A stretch of 64,000 nt of DNA, taken from contig CM046848.1 of NCBI GenBank assembly GCA_025618425.1, positions 32,871,771 through 32,935,770 on the forward strand. Direction: 5' to 3'. The position numbers and the translations under genes are program-made. Of the stretch, positions 22,810 through 36,200 are shown piece after piece (the first letter of the stretch is position 1; every line of letters starts with the position of its first letter). The DNA is from Heliocidaris tuberculata (Eukaryota > Echinodermata > Echinoidea > Camarodonta > Echinometridae). Below the pieces are notes generated by a model. The model did no database searches, was not told where the DNA came from, and saw only the letters and a list, made by a program, of their open reading frames with translations.

Positions 22810-23855
22810 CAAGTCTTTATTAGCTCATAACCCGCTATTGTTGACCACTGTCACTTCTGGGTTCTCGGTTCTGTCGATGATGTCGACAGAAATCATGTAG
22901 AAAGGTATAGCCTTTGAAATAATCCAGCAGCCATGGGTTTCATAATGGACAGGGCAAAGAGTTAAAATAAATTTTGTATAAATTACCATAAATAATTTTC
23001 TAGATAAAATTTCAAAATTCCGAGTAGAAGTTCAATGAACCTCATGAAAGTCTTCCTCAATAAATGAGGAAGAAGAAGCAAGTTTTGTGATTTTGTAATA
23101 AATTTCACATAAATTAGCATAAATAATTTTCTAGACAAAATTTCAAAATTCCATGAAGAAGTTCAATGAACTTCATGAAAGTCTTTTAGATGGAAGAAAA
23201 AAAATCAAAATCAGTCAATAAATGAGGAAGAAGAAGCAATTTTTGTGATGTTTTAATAAATTTTGCATAAATTTGCATAAATAATTAGCATAAATTATTT
23301 TCTAGACAAAATTTTAAAATTCCGAGTAGAAGTTTAATAAACCTCATGAAAGTCTTTCAAATGGAACAAAAAAAAAAATCGAAATCGGTCAATAAATGAG
23401 GAAGAAGAAGCCATTTTTGTGATCTTTTTAATAAATTTCGCATAAATTAGCATAATTAATTTTGTAGACAAAATTTCAAAATTCTGTGTAGAAGTTCAAT
23501 GATCCTCATGAAAGTCTTTCAGATGGAACAAAAAAAATCGAAATCGGTCAATAAATGAGGAAGGAGAAGCAATTTTTGTGATTTTTGAGAAATGCGCATA
23601 AATTAGCATATTTAATGAGTTTCAAAATTCTGTGTAGAAGTTTCGAATCCCCCACCTAGTGCTATCATATAAAGCAAACGGAATTAAAATCGGGTAAGAA
23701 ATGGCGAAGAAGAAGCATTTTGAAATTGTGGACGGACGACAGACGAAGGACGGACGGACGGACGACAGACGGACGGACGGACGGACGACGGACGACGGAC
23801 GCCTCGCCACGGCATAAGCTCATCTGGCCCATTCGGGCCGGATGAGCTAAAAAGC
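22810..23855 (+). mobile_element. ~1.05-kb element with ~130-165-bp tandem core and GGAC minisatellite
   Basis: The word CTAGACAAAATTTCAAAATT (with variants) recurs about five times from 22,988 to 23,620 at spacings of 130 to 165 bp. Each unit also carries AATAAATGAGGAAGAAGAAG and CTCATGAAAGTC. The right part is a (GGAC)n-like minisatellite (23,730-23,800), then CCCATTCGGGCCGGATGAGC, a short terminal hairpin. The left end (TTAGCTCAT) is the inverted match of ATGAGCTAA at the right. Non-coding. Confidence 0.7.
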
Positions 23856-25710
23856 TGACCCTTGACCAATCAGAATGGTTGTTTCAAATCTGCGACTGAT
23901 TGCAACCCTTTGTGTTATGGGGCCCAGATCTATGCCACTCCTATTAACATTTCACATGAAATTTCTGGGTTTTATTATGGATTAATTAATAGTTACTAAA
24001 TGATACCTGCCTCAGGTGAGTTCTAGAATATGTGACAACTTCCAGAGTGAATCGCACTGATGTACAGTCACAATATGAACTACTCTTGGTACGTTGGGAA
24101 TACTTTATGGAAAAAAACAAGCATAGGTATGTAATCTAATTTCACATTTATCTTTGCAATAGTTTACATAGCTTCTTAAAGATTTAAGACTGAGCGATAC
24201 TGTAAATTTTGATGAAATAAAACAATGCAATTCTGCAGATCCTCAAATCTTAGACAATTTAATTTGCCTGTGAGATACTTGCTACAGCATACATGTATAT
24301 ACATTAAAAAAAAGTATCATTTTCTCATACTAAGAAAGTGATTTCAGCCTCCATATACACTATGACGAGAGCAAAGTACTTCTTATTTACATAATTATAC
24401 ATTTTAAAGCTATGTACAGCACACATTTCAAACCAATATAATGATAACCCATTACCATTTGCGCAATATATACATGTACAAATCTTTCTCAAGCTTATTA
24501 TGTATAGCACACAACACAAACTAATTCAAGATGAAAACCCATTACCATATAAGCAGTAAACAAATATCCAACATTATGCATACTGCAAACCAGAAATTTT
24601 ATGGGTGCATGAAAATTTGCGAGTAGTCGAGATTCACAAAAGTTTCATGCCGCAAATTAATCAAATCACAATTGAAACATCATAAAATCAGTATTGCAAT
24701 TCACGAAAGTTTCTTGCTGCAAAATCGGCTTTCATTATTAAGCACTTCGCGAAAGTTTTATGTCGTGAAAGTTTTTGGTTTTACAGTAGCCCGAAATAGA
24801 AAGTAATTCATTAGTTCAGCATGCAATCAGCAAAGTTCTAACCATAATTATTCTCTCCATGCAGAATAATTTACACATAAGAGAGTGACTGTACATACCA
24901 GTACCCTTTTATTTCCCTTTTTTTTAAAATATGTTCCTCAATAGACCGCTTTGGTAATGTATGCAAATTTTATACATACCTTTCAAACAAAGGTTGTTCT
25001 TGACAACCTGAAAGCTTGCCGGACATAGCGACAAGTAATGTATGCAAACTGGATTCCAAGCATTGAGGCCTCATTTATAAAAGCAGGTTAATGGAATAGC
25101 TCGTCACTAGGTGCTCAGAGAAGAAATGTGCATAAATTTGTGTACATTACAGAACCGGTCTATTATGTGTTGACAACTTAAAAGAGATGCCTTATACCAG
25201 TCTTTTTCTAAAAAATTCTAGTAACAGCCTTCAATTCACATTGAGATTCCCTGTATGCTACTTTATACTGTAAAGGTGATAGGAGATTTATTCTTATTGC
25301 CAATTAAGACCGGATATTTGTTATTAAGAAGAGCATTTATAACTTATTACATATCATCAACTGATGCCTACTATCGATGCTGATTGGCAAAAACATTCAC
25401 ATTGAGTCTGGTGAAATTGTATTCCCTTTATAAGGAAGTACTCTACATTTATGTTATTAATACATCCTACACTTAAATCCAAGTGTAGTATATAATATGA
25501 TGATCGTTATTTGGTTTTAAGTACAGGAAATATAATATCAGAAATATATTCATACAGTTAGACCCATATTAAAGCATCAATGACAGATGGCATGATGAGG
25601 TATTATGAAACTAGGATGTAATACTTGCTTTTAAGATCAATCTAATCACTGAATGCACTCTTCTGAATCAAAGATTTGTGAAAAGTAAGCATTTCCATTT
25701 AAAGAGAAGG
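23856..25710. other. Non-coding stretch
   Basis: AT-rich DNA with no bounded repeat or exon recognised. Words like GCGAAAGTTTCATGC near 24,600-24,790 recur loosely around 10,400-10,580 and may be eroded repeat sequence. Confidence 0.45.
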
Positions 25711-26168
25711 TTGAGTTCTGGGAAAGGTAAAAAATAATTTGTGAGCATTCTCATTCTCTTTATGTCAGTTTGGATGGTTATCATAGTAGAAATGTCCCCT
25801 GGAAAGGATTGTGCTTCAAATGCCCTCACATTCAAAATATGACAAGAAACAGCAGTTTAGCACTGTATACAAATTTCTGTGTGCAGTGCATGTGACTCTC
25901 AGCAGGATTGAGTCAATTTCTTCTCATTTTGGTGATTCCAAAACCTTACAGCATACACCAATTCTTATGTACTATTATAATCAACCTTTCCCAATGGCTT
26001 TGAGACAGTTTTTTTCACAATGACCAAGGGAGCGTCAAGCGTCTTGTCAGTGATTTTTACTGACAAATTTGCTCTCAGCCAATCAGATGCAAGGATTTCA
26101 GTAGCTTATAACAGTTGTCAGTAAAAATCACAGACAAAACGCTTGATGAAACGCTCCCCAGAACTCAA
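25711..26168 (-). mobile_element. TTGAGTTCTGG MITE (copy 4, reverse) with nested palindromic element
   Basis: Termini TTGAGTTCTGG (25711) and CCAGAACTCAA (to 26168) are intact. The body is inverted relative to 1116-1470. Near the right end the family is interrupted by a palindromic element at 26028-26158 with ends GGGAGCG and CGCTCCC, whose centre (GCTCTCAGCCAATCAGATGC) is the reverse of the centre of the 347-494 MITE. Confidence 0.75.
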
Positions 26169-26877
26169 CTTCAATGGGTTACCATTGCCTATGGGTACCA
26201 TGTGGTTCCCAATATATCAAGCATAGAGGAGATGAGAGTATTCAGCAGTCAAAGGGTTAGCTGCATTTACAGATATACAGTATAATCTTAAACAGACCAC
26301 CTGAAAATAAAACAAAAACAAAAATAAAAGCATATAGGTGGTATGTTTATGACTTATCAGAGGAAAGACAAAAGTCTGTTAATCTACCTCATAACCCTGT
26401 CAAATTTATTTTTCAGCACAGAAAATAAAAATAGGATCTTCAAAGAACTACAGAAAAAAGAAATGTATGAACCCTGACCCCAAAAGCATACAATTTGATT
26501 TAAATAGAAAAGATACAGACAATTATGAAACAAAATTATGTGAAATGGTGATATGATAATACATACATGTATAAGAACACGGTTTCAGCCAAATGAGATG
26601 AATGGAAGCAGATGATCTCTTTCAATCAATATATCCAACTACCCTGTTTTTTTTCTAAAATTACTGCATTATAATTCAGTAATAATTGTATTACAGCACA
26701 AAATAATGACAAAATAAAAAAGAACAGAATTACAGGATGATAGACTGATGTGATGACAGAATGATCACAAGTCATTGTGCGTTGGATAAAATAATTTTGA
26801 TAAGACATTGCCATTTCTTACCTGGGATAAGAATGGATGGCCAAGAGCCATTGTGACTGTCTGTGTCATTGAATATT

Positions 26878-27290
26878 ATCCCTTTCAGGACAGGAATTAT
26901 TTAAGCACTAAATTGATCACATTTTGTTCTTCAAATTGGCAAAAATAATATTTATCTTTTATTGCTCCATGGTTCTAATAAGGTGTAATGTCTTTGAAAA
27001 CAATATACATGGTTAGGAATTTTGTTGAAAAGTTTTAAAAATTGCCAATTTTGATAAAAAATAATGATTTTGAACCCCTCATTGTGTTGCTAATTTAAGG
27101 ATTTTAAAGCTTATTTTCGTTTTTAAAATTTCTGGCATCAAACGCAATATGATCATGCAACAAAAATGGATATAGTGTGTGCAGAAATTTTGGTTCTTTC
27201 TGCTCATGCATCTGGTATATTTTTTAGAGCTCTTAATCAAAAGTTATTGAGCCAAACCACAAAATGTGGTCAATTGTCTTGAAAGGGTTA
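26878..27290 (-). mobile_element. TAACCCTTTC MITE (copy 4, reverse)
   Basis: Left end ATCCCTTTCAGGACAGGAAT, right end GTCTTGAAAGGGTTA; family body in inverted orientation throughout. Its right end is about 430 bp downstream of the stop codon of gene 2, so it could lie in that gene's 3' untranslated region. Confidence 0.85.
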
Positions 27291-27715
27291 TACGTGCAAG
27301 TGAACAGTACAAACTACAGTAGGGAAGAGGAGATAGCGCACACTTGTGTGTTACCTTGAAATGATAACATTGTGCAGTGCACTGAAGAATTCATGTTATG
27401 TGCTACATTACATAGTTGGAAAACACTATTATAATTATAGCACAGAAGAATTATGAAATGAAAGTATGGATGATGCGCAGAAAACACAATGATAAGTCGA
27501 TAGGGAGATACAAATAACAGGATACCAGAAATATATATATCAACAGGAGGGGAAGTAAGTATAATGGAAGACAAACTTACAAATAAAGTGTAATACAGCA
27601 CACAAAAACAAAAAAATCTGAATACAGAGGTATAAAGGAAAGAGAGAATACCACAAGGTCTGGAGAAAAGGTAAACAAAAATAAATAATATCTTTCAGAG
27701 ATCAATATATATATT

Positions 27716-28322
27716 TCAAGGTGGAAAATATTCCTGGGGAATCACAGAGAGAGGCCTTTCAGATTCAGACGCATTCTGCCAGACTTCAGCTTGGCTCTCA
27801 TCATACACTGCTTCATAGATGAGGCTGATTTTCTTACAAGTCGTCCTAACCAAATCCACCCCATGTTCATCTTCAACTACGTGTCCTTCAGCACTCTCCA
27901 ACAGATGTTGCAATAACATCTTCAAGCACTTCTCCTGCACTTCCAGAGCCCCCTCTGCCTCACCCAGTTCTAAGCACATATCGGCGAGCGCATCCAGCGA
28001 TTCCACAGTGCAGAAGTTTGGCCCTAGGCCATATGCCGCCAGTCGGATGTCCACAGCCTGCTGGTAGTGCTTCTGAGCCACCTTGTGGTCGCTGCAGAAG
28101 CGATAGACATTACCCATGCTGTGGTGGAGCAGGCCCATGTCAGGGTGTGTAGGTCCAAGCTCCTCCCTCATCTCTATGGCTTCCTGAAGCAATCTCAAGC
28201 TATGCTGCCAGTTTCCATTGTGATCTAGTATCGCCATAGCAACCATACTCAGAGACTGTATGGTAGTATGTGAGGCACCCTTCGTCAGAAACATTCTAAG
28301 GTTGAGACCCTTGGTACCGTAT
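27716..28322 (-). CDS. Gene 2 coding exon 4: C-terminal TPRs and stop
   Basis: 607 bp from an acceptor ending GGGGTTAG to a TGA at 27718-27716. It codes for consecutive TPR units (AILDHNGNWQHSLRLLQEAI; LLHHSMGNVYRFCSDHKVAQ; ALADMCLELGEAEGALEVQE), then an acidic helix and the C-terminus IPQEYFPP. The three units share the 42-residue spacing typical of kinesin light chain and nephrocystin-3. Confidence 0.88.
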
Positions 28323-31300
28323 CTAACCCCAAACCAAGAAGAAAGGGAGAAAAGGAAAAAAAAATGTAGGGAATTAGCACAACACATGACTGATGAAGAA
28401 AACACATTTGAATGTACATGTACCTCTACCCAGGCTTTTAAAAGGTCAGGGCAGTGTACTGTATCCTCTTGAAAAACTCATTTAACACATCCAACTATTA
28501 TTAAAATATCAAACATCATTTTTAAATCTATCATAAGTATTTTTATATCATTTCACTGCTGTTATCATAATTATTCATATCAACATTTTCATTATTACCA
28601 TCCTTATCATTATTACATTAGTATTGGTAGTAGTATCATTCATATATTTCTTATCATTATTAGGGTCACTTACTTGAATGCATTCTTAAAGTCTTTACTC
28701 AGCAGGTATGCGAGTCCTAGCTTGTGATTGGTCAATGCCGAGTGTGGATGTCTCTCAGTCCACAATGCATTCTGAAGCCTAAGGTTCTGCTTGAAGTCAC
28801 TAATTGATAACTCAAAGTTACCTAAACAAGACCAGAATAAAAGTGCATTTCTTCAAAATACTAATTAATAGCTGTTTCTTATATACATGTAGCACCTTAC
28901 CAGTTACAATGTAACCGACCAAAGCGCTTACAGCATTATTACCCCGGTCACTGGATTCAGTTGTAATTCTGCACATTACAGTGCACATTCTCCACTCCTC
29001 TGGGAAGCATGCCAGTTTGTCGCCTGTTTCCAAGCGCACACATGCTAATCCAACCACAATGATGTTTGCATCAACATTTAACACCTGGGTGGAGAGGAGC
29101 AATGTAGAGAAAAAGCCTTGCTCAAGAGCATAAGTGCCATGCCAGGGTTCGAACCCACGATCTTTGCATTCCCAGTCAAGTGATTAAACTCATGGGATGA
29201 ATATGGGATGAATTTGGGCTCAAAAAGTATATAAATGTCTCAGATATTCCCACAAGGTGCTCAAAGTACATGATACAAAATGTACTTCTTCTATAGAAAA
29301 TTTGTTTGCATGGTGACTTTGTTAGATTGTTTATGACACCGAATTTGGACATTTGAGGAACACAATCAGAGCACATAAAATGTGTTGATCTAATTGAAAA
29401 TTGCTTTGTGTTAACTCATAACTCAAGTCTCATACTCAAACTGAACATCAACTCATGGCTACATGGGCATGTACATGTACATACATGTATGTACATGTAG
29501 CCAGTCTCTATATACATGTACATGTATCTATATTTGTCTAATATTTCCTTTGAAGGTAGATCTCCATCATGTTTCTTTGCCTTTCTTTCAATGGTACATA
29601 AAAAATGTCCTATCTTTTGTGTCGATCTACATGTATTCATGCCTGCCATATAGTTTTGAAGAAAAGGGGAGGGGGGTAGGTTAAGGGTGCTCACTTACCC
29701 ATGCAAGTGTAGATTGTGGCAATGTTGCTGTTGATGGAGGACAAAACCCATAGGTGAAGACCCCCTTTGTCCATAGACTTTGCTTTCTCCAAGAGGTACA
29801 TGGGGTTCTGGATGCCTCCATTCCCTTCCTCACCAGCAATGATATCAAGCAGAATCCTTCTTGCTTCCTCATAAGAGCTGTTCAGAATTCAGATAAAACG
29901 TTTTGATAGAAAACAGACTGCTACTGCAGGTGATAATGATTCAGGGTGTGTTTATCGTTTTCTAGAAATTAGAAAAGGGTACTTGATTCGCGAATAGAGC
30001 CGCGGATACGATCGCGCCCATGAATGCGGTTTCTCAGGATGCCGTGTTTATCGTCGCGACTCAAAACTGGGATAGCCCGTTGCTTTGCATCGCGCAGAAT
30101 CCAGCTAAATGACCTAGGAAGTAAAGGTCAATTCCGGCGCGCACCTTTTCAGCACGTGTACCGTGCTGTTTAGTTAGCTAGTAGGCTAGTAGGCGCGCGC
30201 TTTCGTCCTAACCGGAAACGGGAGTGAGAAGTTGCGAAATGTATTCGCGAATCAAATCGCGTTGTGTTTATCGCCGGTACTAGAGTCGCGTATCTGGCTC
30301 AAACAGTAATCAAATCCCACCTTTTTGCGGGACTCAAGTCTGGTAAGCTAATGAGGTAATCAAGTCGCGTTCGTGTTTATCGAGGGTTATGGCCGGTAAC
30401 TGGTAAGCTAATCAGGGACTTGAGTCGCCGATTAGAAGGTAGAATCGCCCCGATAAACACACCCTCAGTGAAACATGTCTCAGCAACCAACTGTAAAGAA
30501 AGACCAGCTGTCTATAAAGTATTTTAAAGACCACATTTCATTATTTCTCTTGAATAGGATTTATCATTGAAAGCTGTATTATAGGGAACCTGAAAATAAA
30601 TTTTCAGAAATCAATATCTCTCATTATTGATGGACCAAGGTAGTGATAAAATGTAGCCTACTTGTTATTACAGCAAGGAAGTTCAACAAATTTAAAGGAA
30701 AAGTCCACCTGATATCAACTTGCTTTTAAAAGAAGTGGAAAAATTAAAGAAACAGATCAGTGAAAGCTTGAGCAAAATCCGGTAAGAAATAAGAAAGTTA
30801 CCGGTATGAATTTTTGAAGTTCATCTCCCATTTGCCCTGTACTGAAAAAATCATAAATTTCAATTTTTTCTCTCAAAAAATACATGCACCCAAAGTATCA
30901 TTTCACTTATGCTTTTACACAAAACTTTCAGTATGATACAAATCTATTCCCTCATAGAAAACAAAGAAAATGAAAATCTATGAGTTTTTGCGTATGGAGC
31001 AGATGGGAGAGGAGCTCGCAAGATATGTCATGGACTTGCCAATTTGTGTTTGATTTATTACAACTTCAAAAATTCATATCTTTCTTATTTATTATCGGAT
31101 TTTGCTCAAACTTTCACTGACCTGTTCTTTTTATTTTTCTGCTTATTTTAAGACCAATTTCATATCAGGGTGGACTTTCCCTTTGAGCAAGCATACATAA
31201 TTCATAATATTTTTCAAACAAACTTCTTCCTAACTTAGTAATAAGATCTATTCAAATAAATGTTACAATTTTATATATTAAAAATGCAATTAAATATACA

Positions 31301-33207
31301 TGTATTAAGATACATCTCAACATGCTTTCTGAAATAATGAAATTACATGGGAAGGAAACAGAGCTAGACTCGATGATATCCGGCTTTACCTGCTTAATTG
31401 TTGTTTCGCTTTTGAATTCACGATGGCGCAAGTATGCTTAAATCAAAACTTAACTACAAAAATATTTGGCTCCAATTCATGTTACGAAATATATTGCGAA
31501 ATATACTTCATATATACAGCCCTGGGGAAAAAAGCTGCATTTGGAGGCATATAGGAAAGGTATATTAAGTCCATTGTCTGTAGAACTAGGAAAATGATTA
31601 TTAACAGCTAATTCATTATTACTGGACTACTATTCCCTATTACAATTACCTTTGTGATAATTACCACTAGGACAACTACAACAAGGACAAACTGCCCCAG
31701 ACAAATTTCCCCCAACAATACTCCCCTCCCCCCATTTTCCTATGATAAAGGGTATTTTTTTAACATATGATATAAATGTCTGAGAGGATGAATTTCAAGT
31801 GTTACTTGTCTTGGTTTGAGCACTATTGCCTGCTCATTATTCTATTGAGAACATTTGGAATGACATAAAAATTAAAGACAATAGAAAATTGAAGTTATCG
31901 AAAAAGAAAAGATTCCAGCTACATGAATGAGCTGCTGTGAAGAGAAAAAAAAAATGCAACACCTTATGGACAGCATGCCATAAAGCATGGCTGCTATCAT
32001 CAAATGTAGCAATTTTTCACCAAGAACTGTTCAACAAACCACCTTTAGAGAAGTGAACATGGCTTAATCAGATAATCACATACCTCCTGGATGATTATCC
32101 CCGAGACCATTACTGCCAAAACATTTGTTCTAAGATGATTACTCAGGCGGACTGGAGAATATCCCCAGGACAATTACCCTCTAGGCTATTTTCATTCTGT
32201 TAGTTAATTTGAAGTATCCATCCATTGGGGGTGCATGCCTTTAGATCTAATTGTCCTTTGGGGATAATTGTCCGGGGGGGGGGGGGGGGTAAATGTTTTA
32301 GGGAGTAGTCACCCACTCATTATGAGTGAGCCAGTAGAAATCAATTTGAAAATTCAAACATTGATGTAGACAACACTTCCCACATATGCCTTTAAAATGA
32401 GCTGGGGCCTGTTGCACAAAACTTGCATTGAACGCAACTCAGGAAAATCAAACGCAACGTTATTTTCAGCCATTAAAGAAATGCGCATTCAGGACTCGAG
32501 TTTAAACGCAACTCTTTGTGCAACGGGCCCCCTGGTCTAATAAATTTTTCCAGGGCTGTATATATACATACATATATATATATATATATACATAGATCCA
32601 AAACTGGTGTAATAGGGAGACACTCTTTGTATTTTTCTTTGTACCCATGTCTCCCGTATGTAGGTCGCGCTATTATGATGGAATAAACCGCACTGTCGTG
32701 TGTCTCCGAAAAGCGGTATCCAGTGAAACATATACATGTATATATATAATTGTAAGGAAATAACATATACAACAGCTTTGGCAACTCTCGTGGAAATAAT
32801 TATAATTGTGAGAAATGAAAATGAGAGAATAATGGTTGCGTAGCTTAAATCAAAGTTCCCCAGAGCTGTCCTCCCTTTTTGAAATTTTTGCAAAGGTTGA
32901 TAAAATGTATCTGACGGGAATTGAACCCGGGCCGTTGGCTTAGAACGCCAATGCCTTAACCACTAGACCACGGAGACGGTTGAAGATTTGTCAATCTGTC
33001 GGTCAATTGAATCTGGTGTCGCCGAAATCACTGGCCTGTCTCTGTGGTCTAGTGGTTAAGGCAATGGCGTTCTAAGCCAATGACCCGGGTTCGATTCCTG
33101 GTGGAGACATTTTTTCAACCTTTGCAAAAATTTCAAAAAGGGAGGACAGCTCTGGGGAAATTTCATTTAAGCTATGCAACCGTTATTCTCTCATTTTCAT
33201 GTCTCAC

Positions 33208-33261
<54 letters not shown>

Positions 33262-36200
33262 CCTTAACATTCAAGGGAAAAGAAATTCAATGTGTTCATT
33301 TCAATTTGTATACTTTCATACTGGCCAAATGCAATTCGAAAAATTGAACAAATAAAGTTTGGGAAACTGAACAAATAAGATCCATGAGACATGCAAATAC
33401 AACAATATCTATATCCCCTTTTATTGGTCTATTAAAGGGCAATCCAACCTTGATAATAAGATGATTTGTGTGAAAGCAGAAAAATAAGAAAAGCAGGATG
33501 GCGAAAGTTTGAAAGAAATCGGACAAGGAATAAGAAAGTTATGGATGTTTGAAAAATGAGATCCCTACATCTTAGCGAATCTCAAATTGGCAATTTGGTG
33601 AGTCAATTGTGACATTTTTGTGGACAACTCTCCCATTTGTCGTACACAAAAATATTATTAATTTGCGGTTTTCTTCGAGGCGCTTTTACCCTCGGGGCAG
33701 TACTCGAAATATATTGGAGATAGCATATTGTTATAGGTCCTCATGAACGAAAAGATCCTACTGAGTAATGCATTTTGAAAAAAGTGACATTTTAGTCATT
33801 TTGTGTGTTAGAGCGAATGGGGGAGTTGTCCACAGCTACATCACAGTGACATTACCTATTCGGCCAATTTGAAATTCCCATATGTACATGTATAGTGATT
33901 ACAACTTTCAAAAATTCATAACTTTCTTATTGCTTGTCCGATTTCGTTCAAACTTTCACCAATCTGCTTCTCTGATTTTTGCTCTTTCTTTCAAAGCAAC
34001 TTGCTATAAAGGTTGGATTTCCCTTTAAAGGGACTGAAAAGTCGCCAGTCGTGGTGTTTTGGAGCTTGGCCCGGCTCGGGTAATATTCAGGAATCTCCGT
34101 ATATCTTCAGTAAACGAGCACGCAATTGCAGTGATACGGGCGACCTTGCTCGGGGGACACATATTCGACCGAAGAAGGACGAACTTAACAACCCAAAGTT
34201 CTGACAAACTACCCACCCTCGACGGCAATTTTGTTCGCTGCTCCAAGATTCTTGTTATGCACGGCCTTGCAATAGTGGCAAGCGAATGAAATTGAACGTA
34301 CATGAATATCGAACGATGGCTCCCTTTAAGTAACAAGATGAATGCCACTGCGTCTCCTATATGCCTCTGCCTAAATTCAGTTGATGGCTCAACTGAATTT
34401 GAAGGCTACAGTGTTCTTGAAATCTTGTGAAAACCAGAATAAAAAGCCTCTAATTACATGTTAATTGACCTCTTTGACATTTGACCTTACACCTTATAAT
34501 CCAAAAGTCTGATCACTTTATCTCCTCCTAGTCATGATTACAAATAGTTGAGCTATGGTGATAACAAAAGTAAAAAAACATTAATTTCACATACACCTGT
34601 ATAATGACCTCTATGACCTGTCACCTTTGACCTATGTAAACAGAAATCTAATCAGTTCGTCTCATTATGGTGGTGAATGCTAGTTCCAAGTTTAAAGTAA
34701 ATGGATCAAATGGTTCTTGAGACATCACGTTAAGGCTAAAACCTGCAATTTCAGAATTGACCTCTATGACCTTTGACCTTTGATCTACATATCCAAAAAT
34801 CTAACCAGATTGTCTTTCTATGGTGATACATATACTAGTAACAAGTTTGAAGTTCATACCTCAACTGGTTCTTGAGATATCGCATTAGCAAGGCTAACAC
34901 ATGAAATTTCAGAAATTGACCTGTGACCTTTGACCTTTGACCTACATACCCCAAAATCTACTCAGATCCTCTTCCTATGGTGATACATACTTGCACTAAC
35001 TGTAAAATAGTTCTTGAGTTATCGCGAGAATGAGGCTAACACATGAAATTTCAGAAATTGACCTGTGACCTTTGACCTTTGACCTACATACCCCAAAATC
35101 TACTCAGATCCTCTTCCTATGGTGATACATAGTAGCACTAACTTTGAAGTTCATACCTCAAATGGTTCTTGATCTATCGCTAAAACGAGCCTAACACCTG
35201 AAATTTCAGAAAAATTGGCCTCTGTGACCTTGACCTTTGAACTACGTACCTAATCAGATCGTCTTCCTATGGTGATACATACCAACACCCAGTTTGAAGT
35301 TCATACCTCATGTGGTTCTTGAGTTATTGGTCGAACAAGAAAGCGGGACGGATGTACGGACGGATGGACAACCCGAAAACATAATGCCTCTGGCACCACC
35401 TTCAGTGGGCGGAGGCATAAAAAGCAAAATCAAAAAATTGTTGATTGATACTTACATGTAATGAATACTTATAAACCTACCTCATTGCCTCCTGGTGCTT
35501 GGCACATTTATAAAGGTACCATCCTTTTTCCATATGTAGTCTGACTGTGTCTAGTGTATCCATCTCACCAATCTTCTCTAAGAGTTCTTGTGCATCTGAC
35601 AGGTATCCTTCTACTTGGTCAAAGTTATTGTTAAGCATTATGACAGCATGTGACAGAGCAATCAGCACGTAAGCTAGCCGACGCTCATCACTTCTCTGTC
35701 GAGCTGCTCTGACGCAACTCTCGTAGAAAGGTACCACTTCCTTCTTCTGAAGAAAATCATATATGATCTCTTGCGAGTTATGGGCGATGTCCATGATCAA
35801 TTCATACATGAAATCTTCAGAGGTCGCAAAAGTGGCCATTTCAAGCAGTTTCTGTAGATTGACAAAATCTGCCTGGAATAATGGGAGGTTGTCAGGTTGA
35901 TAGCTGTGCATCAGTGGTGTCATTCGCTGTAGGAGTTGTGCATAGAATAAACAGAAGCGATTGCGACTCTGCACCAAGCCATCAAGACATCCCCATTTCT
36001 GATGCAAAGTATATTTCATCAGCTCATTCATACAGAACGACCTTCCACTTCCAGTGCCAGCTGTTGCAAGGAGATGGTTTGAGAGGAAAGGGCGTATACT
36101 ACGCACTGCAAGGCCACACTGAGATGCATCCTTCCCAGTTATTGCACAGAATGTTTCTTCATCAAAAGGGCCATCCACTTCTGCCAGAGCCTTCAAGGCC

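Larger units (their letters stand above)
32800..33215. repeat. Large inverted repeat whose arms each carry a tRNA-Arg-like sequence
   Basis: The left arm runs from CACAATTATAATTATTTCC-side sequence through AGAGAATAATGGTTGC, CCCCAGAGCTGTCCTCCC and a minus-strand tRNA-like block; the right arm repeats all of this in inverted order, ending ATTCTCTCATTTTCATG, then TCACAATTATAT. The spacer is about 60 bp. AT dinucleotide runs flank it at 32,566-32,586 and 33,210-33,257. Confidence 0.75.

Noticed and set aside
27314..27601. 95-codon minus-strand frame after gene 2
   Set aside because: Located in the 3' flank, no domain, low-complexity hydrophobic composition typical of AT-rich DNA.
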